DNA of 64,000 nt from Takashimella koratensis (GCA_003116875.1 BCKT01000004.1:252845-316844); one strand, 5' to 3'; counted from the stretch's first letter, positions 1 to 11,811 are shown. A program made the numbers and translations. The notes: a model not told the origin generated them from the sequence alone.

Positions 1-804
1 CATCCAGCGTAGTTTTGGTCAGGGAGGTCTTGATTGAGCAGCGCGAGTCATGAGGCTGAAAATTGACAATATGATGCATGGATATATCCCGTTAATGGAC
101 CGGGGAAAGCACAGAATACAGCCTAGCCGGTGAGTAGAGGGTAGCCTCGTTCCCCTGGGAGGGAACGCGCCGTGGTTGTTCTGGGTGGTTCTTGAAATAG
201 CAAGGAGGCGTAGGTTGTCTCTCCGAAGAGAGGCACCGCTTGCAGAGTGTAAGCACCGTGGGTGGATGGGTGGGGTGGATGGGTTGGGTAAATATACAGA
301 AGCTCGGGTGAGTATGGTCTGAAATGTCAGCGCATGACTTTGTCTCGGGAATAGACTCACTAGTGGTGTCAGAGGCAATCGCTCATTGCAACGTCGGCAG
401 AGGAGAAATCGTTGACATAGGACATATCACTAAGGACCAGTGTCCGACGTCTGTGAAGTACCACCCCAGTGAGCAGTTTCAGACTGATATCCGAGTTGGG
501 GGATAGCAAAAGAACGCCAGTTCCCAACCTCAACGCGAACGACGAGGAAAAGAGTGATTCTGCGCTCCAACGTTTAGACCAAAACCAGAGAGACGCCGGG
601 ATGAGGGCGCCCACGAATGGGGTCGTGGAGCGGGGTGAAGTGGGGAATGAGGGTCAAGGCAGGAGTGAGTATTAGGTGTTCATGGTTAGAACCTGGGGTT
701 GTGCGATGCGTGCATTCTTGTACAATACTGGGAAAGAGTCAGCTGCGCTCCTGGATTTTGTTTGAGCTGGACTCACTGTTTGCGCTCCAAGGCTGGCAGG
801 ATAC
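1..804. other. No confident gene; RPT3 3' flank with intron-like signals
   Basis: I recognise no protein family here. On the minus strand, downstream of the RPT3 stop, two stretches look like introns. One is at 728-776, with a GTGAGT donor, a GCTGAC branch site and a CCCAG acceptor. The other is at 319-360, with GTGAGT, GCTGAC and TTTCAG. The first could be a 3'UTR intron of RPT3. The second could belong to the same transcript or to an unrecognised minus-strand gene running off the window. Short open frames on both strands show no conserved motif. Confidence 0.4.
728..776 (-). other. Probable 3'UTR intron of RPT3
   Basis: Read on the minus strand this 49-nt segment starts GTGAGT and ends GCTGACTCTTTCCCAG, the same branch site and acceptor layout as the coding introns nearby. 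It begins 28 nt downstream of the RPT3 stop codon, so it would be removed from the 3' untranslated region. The call rests on splice signals alone. Confidence 0.45.
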
Positions 805-2757
805 TTATCGGTCTGGAAGGTAAGGTCAGCGGCTGTGACATTTCGAAGATGTGTTTGTAGCCCATACTCACAGAACTCGAGAGTCTCCTCGCCGCGCTTG
901 ACCACGCTCTAAGAGAAGAAGGGGGTGTCAATCTCAAAATCTATCGCCTGCTGCCTTTATAATTTCAAAAGACGGTTGCAACAACGGAGTATAGGTCCAA
1001 ATGCCGAAAACAAGCATGTGGCACTTCTGATTGTGCACGTGACTCACCTTCCAAGCCTCTTCAAAGTCGACGGGCAGAATGACATAACGGTTCTTGCGGA
1101 CAGCTAAAGACGCGAGGTCAGCAAGGGAGAGGGGTGCTTGACTCAGACTCACCCTGCAGGCCCGCAGCCTGGCAGATTGACGCAATCTCCGCCGAGCTCA
1201 ATCGATCCGGTCGAGACACGTCTGCATCATCAGCACCCTCTTGTACCACCCCTAGCTGCCACTCACAATCCTCTAGGTCAACGTCAGGACCCAGGTTCAT
1301 CTTGCTCGTCACAGTCTGGAAGATGAGACGACGCTCTCGTCTCGATGGGAAAGGGAATTCAATCTTCCTATCCAATCGACCGGGACGAAGCAGCGCCGGG
1401 TCGAGCGTGTCTTGCCTGTTCGTCGCCATGATGACCTAAAATCAGCAATGAAATGAGCTCTAACCCACCTTGACATTGGTAGTCTGGTCGAACCCGTCCA
1501 TCTGGTTGAGCAATTCAAGAAGGATACGTTGAACCTCCCTGTCTGAACCTGTCTGCGCATCGAATCGTTTCGTGGCGATAGCGTCCACTTCGTCAATGAA
1601 GATGATGCATGGCGAGTTTTCTCGAGCCAGTCGGAATACATCTCGAACCATTCGAGGGCCCTGTGGAGTTAGATGCATTCAAGAACATTGACTCACCTCT
1701 CCGAGGTACTTTTGAACAAATTCGGACCCGACAACACGAATGAAGGAGGCGGTGGTGGCGTTGGCGACGGCTTTGACCAACATTGTCTTCCCGGTTCCTA
1801 ATAGAATTAGCACAGATCAGAGAAGATGGAACCCACCTGGAGGACCGTAGAGCAAGACACCACGGGGCGGATCGATACCAATCTTCCTGTACAAATCCAT
1901 CTGAGCAATGTCAGCAACTGTTTTCGACTCTGCTCGAGCTCGCTGATTCGCTGACTCACCTGAACAAGAGGAAGTTCCACCGCCTCCCTGATCTCCTGCT
2001 TCTGCGCATCCAACCCGCCCACATCCGAGTACTTGATATCAGGCTTCTCGTCAGCGCCCAACATCGCAATCGACGAGTCCGCCTCGGGAGGGAGGATGTC
2101 AACGAGAGCGTTGGAGTGTCGGTGTAAGGCGACAGAGGAGGAAGGTTTCAGCAATTCTCGGTCGAGGGTGGACAAGATGCGGACGACGTAGTTGGATCCT
2201 GTAGATGTTAGCGGGTGTCCCAAGTATCCAACGATGGACGTTTAAACAGGCATATAGGCCGAACTAACCCGTTGTGCTGCCCACGATCCCTCGCTTCTCG
2301 TCGACTGCTTCGAGGAACTGCCCAATGACAAGCGGAACCGACTGGATTCGCTTCACCTCTTCCTGCGCACGCAGCAGCTCCTGCCTCAAGTTTCGGGTCT
2401 CATCACGGATGTAGTCCTATTCGTAATTGGCGCCAGAGTGAGGAAGTAGAGTCAGCATTGGTGATCAAACTCTTTAGTTGGAGAAGGCAAGATCCCCGCC
2501 TCACCTCTTGCAGCTGGAGAAACTCGCGGTGAGCTTCAAGCTTGCGCCAGGTCGAGTAAAGCTCGTCGTCATTTGTCGGAAGGGAACTGAGCAAGGCCTG
2601 TTTCTCAGAGATCTGAGCAGGGAGAGTGGGGTCCTGTTGATGGAGGATTGCGTCAACCTCGATCCTAACCGCCCACAAGGAGTGAATGCCATGATATTGA
2701 GACGACATGCCATCTTAGACTCACCTCGATCTTGAGGTCGATGCCGATCTCCTCCAT
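805..2757 (-). CDS. RPT3: 26S proteasome regulatory ATPase Rpt3
   Basis: One of six AAA+ ATPases in the base ring of the 19S proteasome particle, which unfold ubiquitylated substrates and feed them to the 20S core. About eleven exons give roughly 420 residues, the usual Rpt3 length. The order is an N-terminal coiled coil and OB segment, [20 protein letters not shown], Walker A (GPPGTGKT, interrupted by an intron), Walker B ([10 protein letters not shown]), and the second region of homology ([17 protein letters not shown]). The C-terminal piece ([14 protein letters not shown], then [14 protein letters not shown]) is typical of Rpt3. The last coding exon is only eight nucleotides and completes the tail EFYR, close to the EFYK end of yeast Rpt3. 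The start [11 protein letters not shown] was chosen because the open frame further upstream crosses the divergent ELF1 promoter. ELF1 starts 229 bp away on the other strand. Confidence 0.95.
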
Positions 2758-2985
2758 GCTGGTTGTTGAGGGGGTTGTGGGGGTGATGGGGATGGGTGGT
2801 GGTGGATGTGGTGGTGGAGAGTGAGACGAGGTCGAACGCGTAACCCTCACACTGGAGGGCGGAGATTGGACAAATCTCCGTTCTCCATTCAACAACCCGG
2901 TTTCCTCTGAATCTACTCCTCTCTCTACACCTCTACTCCCTCTACCTCCCTCCCTACTCCCCCTCCCCTCCCCCTCTACAGCACC

Positions 2986-3928
2986 ATGGGCAAGCGCAAG
3001 TCGGCAAAGAAGCCTCAGACGAAGAAGTCGAACGAGCCGTTGTGTAAGTTGACTCATGTTCCTCGCATGACAGATGCCCTCCCCTTCCTCGTTTCCATTC
3101 CTTCCTCTTGTCTTGATCACTCAATCTCCTCTCGAGCCCATCACTGACCAGATCTAGCGACCGAGTTCAAGTGCCTCTTCTGCAACTACGAGAAGGCGGT
3201 GGGGGTCAGACTGTGAGCTACAATGTCTAACCTGACAGGCAACCAGCTCGCGAGCATAACTGACGCTCGTTACGTACAGTGACAAACAAAAAATGTTTGG
3301 CAACCTCTTCTGCAAGGTGAGTTCAGCTTCCACTCCTCCTGTTGTAGAAACCACACTGACTCTTTCGACCAGATGTGTGGACAAAAGTTCACCTGTCCTA
3401 TCAACCGTGAGCCTAGCTGCTGTGCCTGGCGCAGAGACAGATGGTGACTGATGCTCCCAGACTTGTCCGCCGCCGTTGACGTGTATTGCGAGTGAGTTTC
3501 AGTCTAACACTTGTATCTGTAATGTGCTGACCTATTTCAGCTGGGTCGACGCGTGTGAGGAAGTGCGCTTGCAGCAGCCCGCCAAGAAGAGCCAGTACGT
3601 GTTTGCCACCCCCCTGACCTTCCTTCTCTTCAACCCGTAGCTCTCAACCGTGTTGATCTTGTATCTGACACATCCCAGGCCATCACGCGGGCCGTCGCCT
3701 CGTGCGCCGTCGTCCAAGGACCGACCTCGTTCCAAACGCGACGCGGATGACGACGACGAAGACGAAGATGACGACCGGGACACGCGACGCAAAGAGTCCA
3801 AACGCCGTGACCGTGACGACGACGAGGACGAAGAGGAAGAGGCAGTGGATGATGAGGACGACGACGAGGACGATGATCGGGGCAAGCGGCGGCGCGTCGT
3901 CGATGATTACGATGATGATGACGAGTGA
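2986..3928 (+). CDS. ELF1: Transcription elongation factor Elf1
   Basis: Small zinc-ribbon factor that travels with RNA polymerase II and helps it pass nucleosomes. The start MGKRKSAKKPQTKK carries the basic N-terminus of the family. The zinc ribbon follows with paired cysteines (FKCLFC, then CKMCGQKFTC) and the conserved VDVYCDWVDACEEV helix. At least six exons with short introns are needed. The product is about 170 residues, longer than yeast Elf1 (about 145), because the C-terminus is an Asp/Glu tract broken by basic patches (RRKESKRRDR, GKRRRVVDDY). An acidic tail is known in fungal Elf1. The gene is convergent with the BRCT gene that follows. Confidence 0.93.
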
Positions 3929-4139
3929 TCACAGGAGGTTAAAGGGAGTAGCTTGGAGATACCCTTGGAATAGCGAGACACCGGCGGCGCAGGTGTTTGT
4001 AATACATTTTATTCTTGGAGTTTGTTTCTTGATGCATGGTTGGATGATAGTAGACTGGTACAATGGCGAACTCGAATATGACACGACAGGTTCTGCGGAT
4101 GGGAGCTACAAGATTAGGATGTTACACCAAAGGGTTCCG

Positions 4140-5340
4140 TCATGATTGTCCAGAGTGAGAGCCTAGTGACGCTTGCGACTTGGATTTGGGGGCGACGCCG
4201 AGCGCGCTGAACAAGTTTGGCTGGGACTAGACGGTGAGACCAAGTATGTCAGCGACTAATATACAAGAAGCCAGTATCAGGATGGACGTACAGGATCTTC
4301 GACGGCACCGTAACCCGCTTCCGACAGCTTGCGTCCTTGCTTTACCGAATCGAGTACCCCTAGTCATATCAGCTTGCGACTGCTCATATCCTCTCAACTT
4401 CACTCACATTCAACACGAACGACCTGTGTCCGACGCGCAGCGCCACGTGAACCTTGCCCGTTGATGAACTTTTGAGCTTTGGTGCCGGACAAGTTGGACG
4501 CGACGACGTGGGTACATGCGGAGGTCTGGTGTGGGCTGGAAAGGATAGAAAGGTTAACAGTGCAATGGCGGAAGAGAAAACAGGGGGGCAAGCTGGGGAG
4601 GATGCTAGGAGCAGGAGCTTACCTGAACCGACCGCCATTCTGCGTGATCATGTTTTGAAGCTGGAGGTTGGATAATTGAGGCCCTGTCGAACCGTTGATT
4701 GCAATGACACAGCCAGCTAAGGGCAAGCGACGTTTAGTGATATTAGTTTGGCGCTACAACTTGTCCACCCAAGAGACATACCAAGAATCGAGGTGGACTA
4801 GGAGGCGTCAGTACGTCTACCACTCTGCCGAGGCTCAAGGACAAATACATACCTGTCCCCTCGATTGTGCCTCAACCTTGGCCGTTCGGACGTCCCAGTA
4901 CGTCTTGGCCCCCGCCGAGCCTCCACCTCGATTACTCTGCTGATGACCGGTAGCACAAGAGACAAAATGGTCGGTGCGGGAGTACAGGTCCGAATTGGTC
5001 ACTGGGTTCTCGGACTTGCCGCGTGTCGATAGCTACTAGGGTCAGCGTAGGTTTTGGTGTACATTGCGACAGTTTTTGCCCTCTGGCCGTGACGGTGCTA
5101 GGCACTCACCATATGCTCGATCGTCTGGGCTCGAGACATCTTTGCGACTCGTTCACGCGCTGCCTGCGCCTCGGCCTTTCGCTTCCCTCGACTCTTCTCG
5201 CTAGCCCCGATCTTCGCCTCTTCATCCTGAGCGCGCGGTTTGACCGACGAGCTTGACGCAATCGAGGAGGCCGTTGGGAGAGGAAGAGGCGTGAGGCATA
5301 TGATCTCCTGCGATGAAGATGGTGACAGAGGTGTCGGCAT
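4140..5340 (-). CDS. REV1-type BRCT protein lacking the polymerase domain
   Basis: Translating spliced exons gives a protein of roughly 270 residues. It has a Ser-rich and basic N-terminus, then a segment (YWDVRTAKVEAQSRG) like the one before the BRCT domain in REV1. The BRCT domain follows: CVIAINGSTGPQLSNLQNMI, TQNGGRF, THVVASNLSGTKAQK, and VVRVEWVLDSVKQGRKL with the hallmark Trp. REV1 is a Y-family translesion polymerase of about 900 residues or more whose N-terminal BRCT binds PCNA and DNA ends. Here the frame closes about 35 residues after the BRCT, and ELF1 lies tail-to-tail 212 bp beyond, so there is no room for a catalytic domain. It may be a regulator, a split or truncated REV1, or a separate BRCT family. 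The BRCT call is firm, the function is not. Confidence 0.75.
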
Positions 5341-5511
5341 GGTCAAGTAGATTGATGTTTACATGGAAGAATTGAATCGCGTCGGGTGACTGTGTTGTGA
5401 GATTTTCAGGGCCATTCCGATTCCAGTGAAACCCTACAGAATAAATAAACAGACCCCGACTTTGTCGACATGCGACAGATGCATCACACTAACATGTAGA
5501 CAAGATACCTA

Positions 5512-7186
5512 TCAACCCCGACGAGCCTTGATCTTCTCCACAAGCTTCTCGTTCACCTTTTTCATGTACTCATCCGTAGTCACCCAGTCCTCTCGCTTCA
5601 TCTCCTTACCCTTCATCGCCAGGGCCAAGTCCTTGGTCATCACGCCATCCTTGTCGATCGTCTCGACGCACGCAGCCTCGAGGTCGGCGGCAAACTCGGC
5701 CAACTCGGGAGTCTCGTCAAGCCTCGCGCGGAAGGCAAGACCTCGAGTCCAGGCAAAGATCGAGGCAACGGGGTTGGTAGAGGTCTCCTGGCCAGCTTGG
5801 TATTGGCGGTAGTGACGGGTAACGGTACCGTGAGCGGCCTCCGACTCCATCGTCTTGCCGTCAGGGGTAATGAGCTCCGAGGTCATCATGCCGAGCGAGC
5901 CGAAACCTTGCGCAAGGATGTCACTCTGGGCGTTAGCGAGGTTCACGGATGAACTTACCATCACGTCACCATCGTAGTTCTTGCACGCCCAGACAAAGCC
6001 TCCGGACGACTTGATCGCCTGCGCAACCATGTCGTCTGATGTCAGCATGATCATGAACGCTACTCACCAATCAAGCGGTGCTCGTAGTAGAGACCAAGCT
6101 TTTCAAACTCGCCCTGGTAAGTCGACTCGTACACTTCCTGGAAAATGTCCTTGAACCGGCCGTCGTACTTCTTCAAAATCGTGCTGGGGTCAGCTCCACT
6201 CCAGTTTCCACCTACTTCTTCGTCGACATGAACAGGGGCATCTTCTTGGCCAGAGCCATCTTGAAGCTCGCGTGGGCAAAACCGTAGATACTTTCCTCGG
6301 TATTGTACATGGCCAACGCGACACCCTTGCCCTTGAAGTCGTACACCTCCATCTCGGTCGGCGCAGACCCGTCCGCCGGCGAGTAGGTCAAAGTGAGTTT
6401 GCCCGGACCTGGCGCCAAGAAGTCGGTCGAGCGGTACTGCGATTAGCGTTGTCTTTCTCCCAACCCACCTGGTCACCAAAAGCGTGACGGCCAATGACAA
6501 TCGGCTTGTTCCATCCTGGAACAGGCTTGGGGATTTTGTCGAGGATGATCGGCTCACGGAAGACGGTACCACCGAGGATGTTACGGATCTAGAGTGAGCC
6601 AAGTCCGTATATCGACCTACCGTTCCGTTGGGGCTACGCCACATCTGCTTGAGGCTAAACTCCTTGACACGAGCTTCATCCGGGGTGATGGTAGCGCACT
6701 TGACACCGACAGAGTACTGCTTGATAGCGTTTGCCGAATCAATCGTCACCTGGTCGTTGGTCTATCCGTTAGCCCCCATCCCCCCTTGTCAACTCACGGC
6801 ATCACGGTTCTCCATACCCAAGTCGTAGTACTTGAGCTCCACATCGACATAGGGCAAAATGAGCTCCTCTCGAATCTTTTTCCAGATAACCCTCGTCATC
6901 TCGTCACCGTCAATCTCGACAACTGGGTTCTTGACCTTGATTCGGTCCCCGCCTGCAGGGGTAGCATAACCTCGGAGGAGCGAGGACGACATGGCGAGTG
7001 GGAAGCGAGGGGCAAATGCGCGAGGAGTGGTAGTAGCCCGGAGGGCAGGGCGGGCAAAGAGCTGGATGGGTTAGTGAGGGGTATGTGAATCGTTGCGATG
7101 GAGCATGGGAAAGAGCGGGATAAAAAGGGGGTCCGGCTCGAGTGGCGCCGAGTGTCTGCTGATCAGCGGACTCGCGGACTCACCAT
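5512..7186 (-). CDS. IDP1: NADP+-dependent isocitrate dehydrogenase, mitochondrial
   Basis: Oxidatively decarboxylates isocitrate to 2-oxoglutarate and makes NADPH in the matrix. Family motifs are clear: [19 protein letters not shown] near the N-terminus, [19 protein letters not shown], the substrate and metal stretch KNYDGDV, and the NADP-binding end ([14 protein letters not shown]). The first coding exon appears to hold only the ATG (7184-7186). An intron starts at once with GTGAGT, and the next exon continues in frame with [20 protein letters not shown], a good presequence, followed by RGYATP, a typical cleavage region. A second in-frame ATG ([10 protein letters not shown]) lies 24 codons downstream and could give a shorter form. 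Divergent from ALG8 with 313 bp between the starts. Confidence 0.94.
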
Positions 7187-7499
7187 TGGACCAAGTGTGT
7201 ATCCGAGGACGAAGGAGGGAGCGACGACAGCAAAGAGAGCGAGGGTGGGCTCGAAGATGAGGCTGAGAGAGGGTTAGGAGGATGGACAAGTGAGTAAGGG
7301 GACGAGTCGAGATATTTTCTGGACCCCCATACGGTGACATCGGCTAGGCGGGGTTTCCCTCATTCTCATTGGCGGGGCAAGCCAACGGACCCGACGGACC
7401 CGGACCCGGTATATAAAGGGGCCCAGCGTGGGAAGGTAGAAATAGGCGAGACGTGTCAGATGTTGCCAGGAATCCACCTCCACCACCACCACCACCACC
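7187..7499. promoter_or_regulatory. Shared IDP1/ALG8 promoter region
   Basis: 313 bp between divergent start codons. On the ALG8 side it holds a good TATA element (TATATAAAG, 7410-7418) about 90 bp before the ATG, and an ATTGG/CCAAT box at about 7368. I see no equally clear TATA facing IDP1. Confidence 0.55.
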
Positions 7500-7500
7500 A
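7480..7500 (+). repeat. (CCA)7 tract abutting the ALG8 start
   Basis: Seven perfect CCA units run directly into the ALG8 start codon; the last A of the tract is the A of the ATG. The start context is therefore CCACCATGG, an optimal Kozak sequence. The tract is in the 5' untranslated region and is not translated. Confidence 0.9.
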
Positions 7501-9452
7501 TGGCCGTCTTGCCCAGCCTCGACCTCGCCAAGGGTCAGGCTGACCTCCTCGTGCTCACCACAGCTCTCAAGCTCCTCCTCTTCCCCGCGTAGTAAGCTGT
7601 CTCCTGATACTGTCTCATCCCCCACAGCTGACCATTGCAGCCGGAGTACAGACTTTGAAGTAGGTCAAGGCAGGCAAGGTGTCCTAGTAGTTAACCAGGG
7701 TCAAGGTGCATCGAAACTGGCTCGCGATCACACATCACTTGCCATGGCGAGAGTGGTACTACGAGGTGAGCTGGCTGAGACTCTTAGAAGCTAACTGCTC
7801 CTCCAGAAAACATCGGAATGGAGTGAGTCAAGCTGTTGTTTCGGCAGACTAACTATTCCAGCCCTTGACTACCCACCATTCTTCGCCTACTTCTCCTACC
7901 TTTTGACTCTCCCTGCTCGGCTCCTCCCCACCTGGTCCTCCTCTCACCTCCTCTCCATCTCCGCTACCCCTATCGAAGGGTGGGACGTCACCATCTATAT
8001 GCGACTCACCGTCCTCCTCACCGAACTCGTCCTTCTCTTCGCTCTCCTCCGCCTCTCCCGTTCCTCCCCTGACCCAATCTCCAAAATCGTCGCAATCGCA
8101 GTCTTCCTCCACCCAGGGTTTCTTATACTGGATAATTTACATTTCCAGTATAATGCTTTTTTGTTTGGGATCATGGTGTGGAGCTTGGTCGGTGCGAAAG
8201 AGGTAGGTAAGGGAGAAGGATAGAGCTGACGATAGGGTCGGTCCGGAATATGCGCCGGATTTTTTGCGGCATTGTTGATGTTCAAGTGAGTAGTGGGGTT
8301 ATGGCGCTGACCACAGGCATATCTACGTCTACCTCGCTCCAGCATGGTTCATTTACCTCTTGAGGGGGTATTGCTTGGGTCCATGTAAGCCAGCGTCGTG
8401 TTGTCTGACTGATTGTTCAGACTTTTCCCTCCGCCTTCAACCTCTGATCAAGATTGGTGCGATCACACTAGGGGTATTCGCCGTCGGACTCGGTCCATTC
8501 TTGATCACTGGTCAAGGTCCACAGCTCCTCTCGAGACTCTTCCCTTTCACCCGGGGACTGATGCACGCGTACTGGGCCCCCAAGTAAGTATGCGGTAGAC
8601 TCTGCTAACCAAAGTGCCTGGGCCGGAATCACCTTGTTGGACAGAGTCTTGCTGCAAGGTAAGGACGGTCGCGACTTTGCTAATTCCAGTCGCAAAACGA
8701 CTCGATCTACCAGTGTCCGCTGCAGGCGTCGCTTCAACCTCACGCGGCCTAGTTGGCGACACGCACTTTGCGATCCTACCCGATATCCTCCCTCTTCACT
8801 GCTTCATCCTCACGGGCATCACCCAATTGGTGGGTCACTGGTTGACCGTTCTGACCATCAGATCCAGCTCATCCCCTTGTGGCGTAACCCGACATATACC
8901 AATTTCCTCAAATCTATTGCGGCTTGCGGATTCAGCAGTTTCATGTTTGGCTGGCACGTTCATGAGAAGGCCATCATGCTGGTCCTTGTGCCATTGAGGT
9001 AGGGTTGATGAAGACAAAGCTGATCATAGTCTGCTCGCACACGAGGACCCGAATCTGTACCAAGCGTTTGAGATTGCAAGTGTCTCTGGGATTATCAGTC
9101 TCTTTCCGCTTCTCTTCAAAGCTCAGGGTAGGTACATACTCGATCTTTTCTGACTCCAGAAACACCTGTGAAAATTGGGTACTCTCTAATCTGGTCCATC
9201 GTCGTCTTCCGACACCTTCGCACTAGCTCTTCCTCTTTCCTGACTCTCTGTCAAACCGGCTACATCGCCTCTTCCGTACCCCTGCTCCTATTCACATCGG
9301 TACTTTACCCATCTCTCATCATATCCGGTCGGATACCTAGCAGCCTCGAGTTCCTCCCGCTGATGCTCACGAGCGTGTGGTGTAGCCTTGGCGTGTGGGT
9401 CGCCTGGGCGAGGCTAGAGTGGAGTTTGTGGACAAAGGTCAAGACGAGTTGA
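7500..9452 (+). CDS. ALG8: Dolichyl glucosyltransferase Alg8
   Basis: ER membrane enzyme that adds the second glucose from dolichyl-phosphate glucose to the lipid-linked oligosaccharide used for N-glycosylation. The ALG6/ALG8 signature is present: a luminal [19 protein letters not shown] segment after the first membrane helix, then [13 protein letters not shown], and [20 protein letters not shown], which resembles Alg8 more than Alg6. Many hydrophobic helices follow over at least nine exons, ending with [10 protein letters not shown]. The splice pattern was inferred from frame changes, so internal boundaries are approximate. ATG 7500 is the first in frame and sits in a perfect start context. 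Confidence 0.88.
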
Positions 9453-9533
9453 GATGCATGGACTGTTTTTAGTAATTGCCCGGTGTTTCATCTAATCTGT
9501 GAATGTCAACCTCTGACATCCGTACCTCTCACC

Positions 9534-11811
9534 ATGTCCACACCGTACCAAGCTCTCGCGGGCTCCCCACCGTCACCGTCGTCTCGAATCCTCTCTCCCT
9601 CCCCACCTCGTGCACACTCACCCACCTCCTCTCTCCGCGCTTTAGAGCTCGGGAGTAGTTACACCGGTCCCTCCCGCGAGAAGACCTATGACGAGGATGG
9701 AGACGCGCCGAGGGGAAGGATGGGCAGGTCGGGGACAGTCACGAGTCTTGGTGGTTTCGACTTTCAACATGCGTTGTTACCGCTCACCTTGAGTGGGGAG
9801 AGCGAGGTGGAGGGGCACGAAGAGCGGCACGTCGGGTTGATGCACGGTGAGTAAAAGATGTAGTCTAGCTAAGGTTTAGGAATCGCACTGGTCGTTGGGA
9901 TGCAAGTAGGGTCAGGGATCTTCTCGTCACCTGGTGTCGTCGTAGCCGAGGTCGGGAGCGTAGGCGCGAGTTTGACAGTTTGGGTCTTGAGTGGTCTCTT
10001 AGCTTGGACCGGTGCAAGGTGGGTGGTGAGTAGTATGAAGCTGATAGCAGCTCGTTTGCAGAACTCGGGTGTGCGATTCCATTATCAGGTGGTGCGCAAG
10101 CTTACCTCGCTTACTCGGTAGGTCGGGTAGCCAGTACTTTGACCCGCTGATATACCCAGTTCGGACCAATGGCATCGTACTTGTTCACATGGGCGGCAGT
10201 GAGCACGATCAAGCCTGGTGGATCGGCAATCATTGCGCTCATCTTTGGGTAAGGGTGTCGTTGGATTCAGCTCGCTCAGAAGGTGGCTAACACCTATAGC
10301 GAATATGTGAATCGGATGATATACCACGCCGCGACTGGAGACGCCGAGGCCGTCGTTCCCGAGTGGACTTTCAAGGTAAACTCTTGACTTTGCTCGATAC
10401 TTACCCTTCTAGATCACCGCAGTCGTCGCGATCGCCGCGGTGTCCATCCTCAACCTTCTTTCACCTACCGCCGGCACCCGCTCCGCCGTCGTTCTCACCA
10501 CCATCAAAATGTGTTCACTCCTCTTCGTCGGGATCCTGGGTATCCTCTACCTCGTACGTAACGGTCCCGGGCCCGCGTTCAGCAAGACCGCGATATTCGA
10601 TGGTTCGTCTACGAATCCGAGCCATTATGCGCTCGCGCTGTATTCGGGCCTTTGGGCGTTTGACGGATGGGACCAGTGTAGTGTAAGTCGCGTTTGGACT
10701 TGGCTGATCGTAGTATGTCGGAGGAGAGATGCGGAATCCGAACAGGAATATGCCCCTAGCTGTTCATACTTCAATGTTCATTACAGTCGCACTCTTCGTC
10801 TCCGCCAATATCGCCTATTTCATTGTTCTCGACCCAACCGTCGTCGCGTCGAGTAATACCGTTGCTCTGGATTTCGGTCGAGTAACGATTGGGAAGTTCG
10901 GCGCAGTGGTGTTTAGCACTCTCGTCTCCATTAGTTGTTTCGGCGCGCTTAACAGTGGTTTCTACACAAGTGGGTAAGGACAAGGCGGAGCTGATTGGGT
11001 AGCTTCAAGACTCATCTTTGCGGCATCAAAGGATCATTTCTTACCTGCTTTATTCACAAAACTTCACCCCAAACGACGGACCGCGGATAATGCCATGGCT
11101 CTACAAGTCGCTACCACCGTCTTCTTTGTCATCTTTGGTGGAGGCTTTCGATGTGAGTGAACCTCACCTCTCAGTCACTAACCTTGTAGCTCTGCTCAAT
11201 TTCTTCTCCGTAACCACATGGACACTCTACCTCGTTACTGTGTTGGGTCTACTCGTACTGCGAGTGAAAGAACCTCACCTGGAGCGACCGTATCGAGCGT
11301 GGCTGATTACTCCGATCGTGTTTTGTGTGGTACGTGGGCCTTCACTTCTTCGCTGACCCGGGCAGGTCGCAATGTTCCTACTGCTCATGCCCGTGTTCGC
11401 GGCCCCCATCGAAGCTGCTGCAGCGTTTGGTAAGCCCCAAATTCTCCATACTTTCAACTACATAATGCGACACTTACAGCTACAGTGTTCATGGCCGCGG
11501 GTGTACCGGTATTCTACCTAACCGCATCGTCGCGAGCTCGACAAGCTGGGAAAGGTTTTGCACGAGAACAAGTCAGCGTGTGGTCCAATGTACAATGTAA
11601 GTTGTATCCTTGTACCATACTTGAAGCTGTGCTCACGGGGGACTCGCTGACATACCCAGACGCATGGACCGCGTTCAAAGATGATATCACAGGTATGCTC
11701 CCTTCTCGAGGAGGGAGTAGGCAAAACCCCACCGCCGTCCCTCAATCCGCACGAGATCGAGAAGAACGTAGAGGGATGTTATCTGAGCAAGTGGAGATGT
11801 CGGAGAGGTGA
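9534..11811 (+). CDS. LAT-type amino acid permease (APC superfamily, Mup1-like)
   Basis: Plasma-membrane amino acid transporter. A Ser/Pro-rich cytosolic N-terminus of about 100 residues precedes helix 1 with the substrate motif ALVVGMQVGSGIFSSPGVVV. Further hallmarks are ELGCAIPLSGGAQAYLAY, a helix with GGSAIIALIFG, LWAFDGWDQCSYVGGEMRNP (the conserved segment of L-type and methionine permeases), CFGALNSGFYTSSRLIFAAS and VLRVKEPHLERPYRAW. About twelve helices over some ten exons. The substrate cannot be told from sequence; methionine or neutral amino acids are typical of Mup1-like members. The C-terminal tail is hydrophilic, and its last exon boundary near 11693 is uncertain. Confidence 0.85.

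Noticed and set aside
7481..7502. His-tag-like CAC/CCA run before ALG8
   Set aside because: The run is upstream of and out of register with the ALG8 start. It is an untranslated trinucleotide repeat, not an engineered tag.
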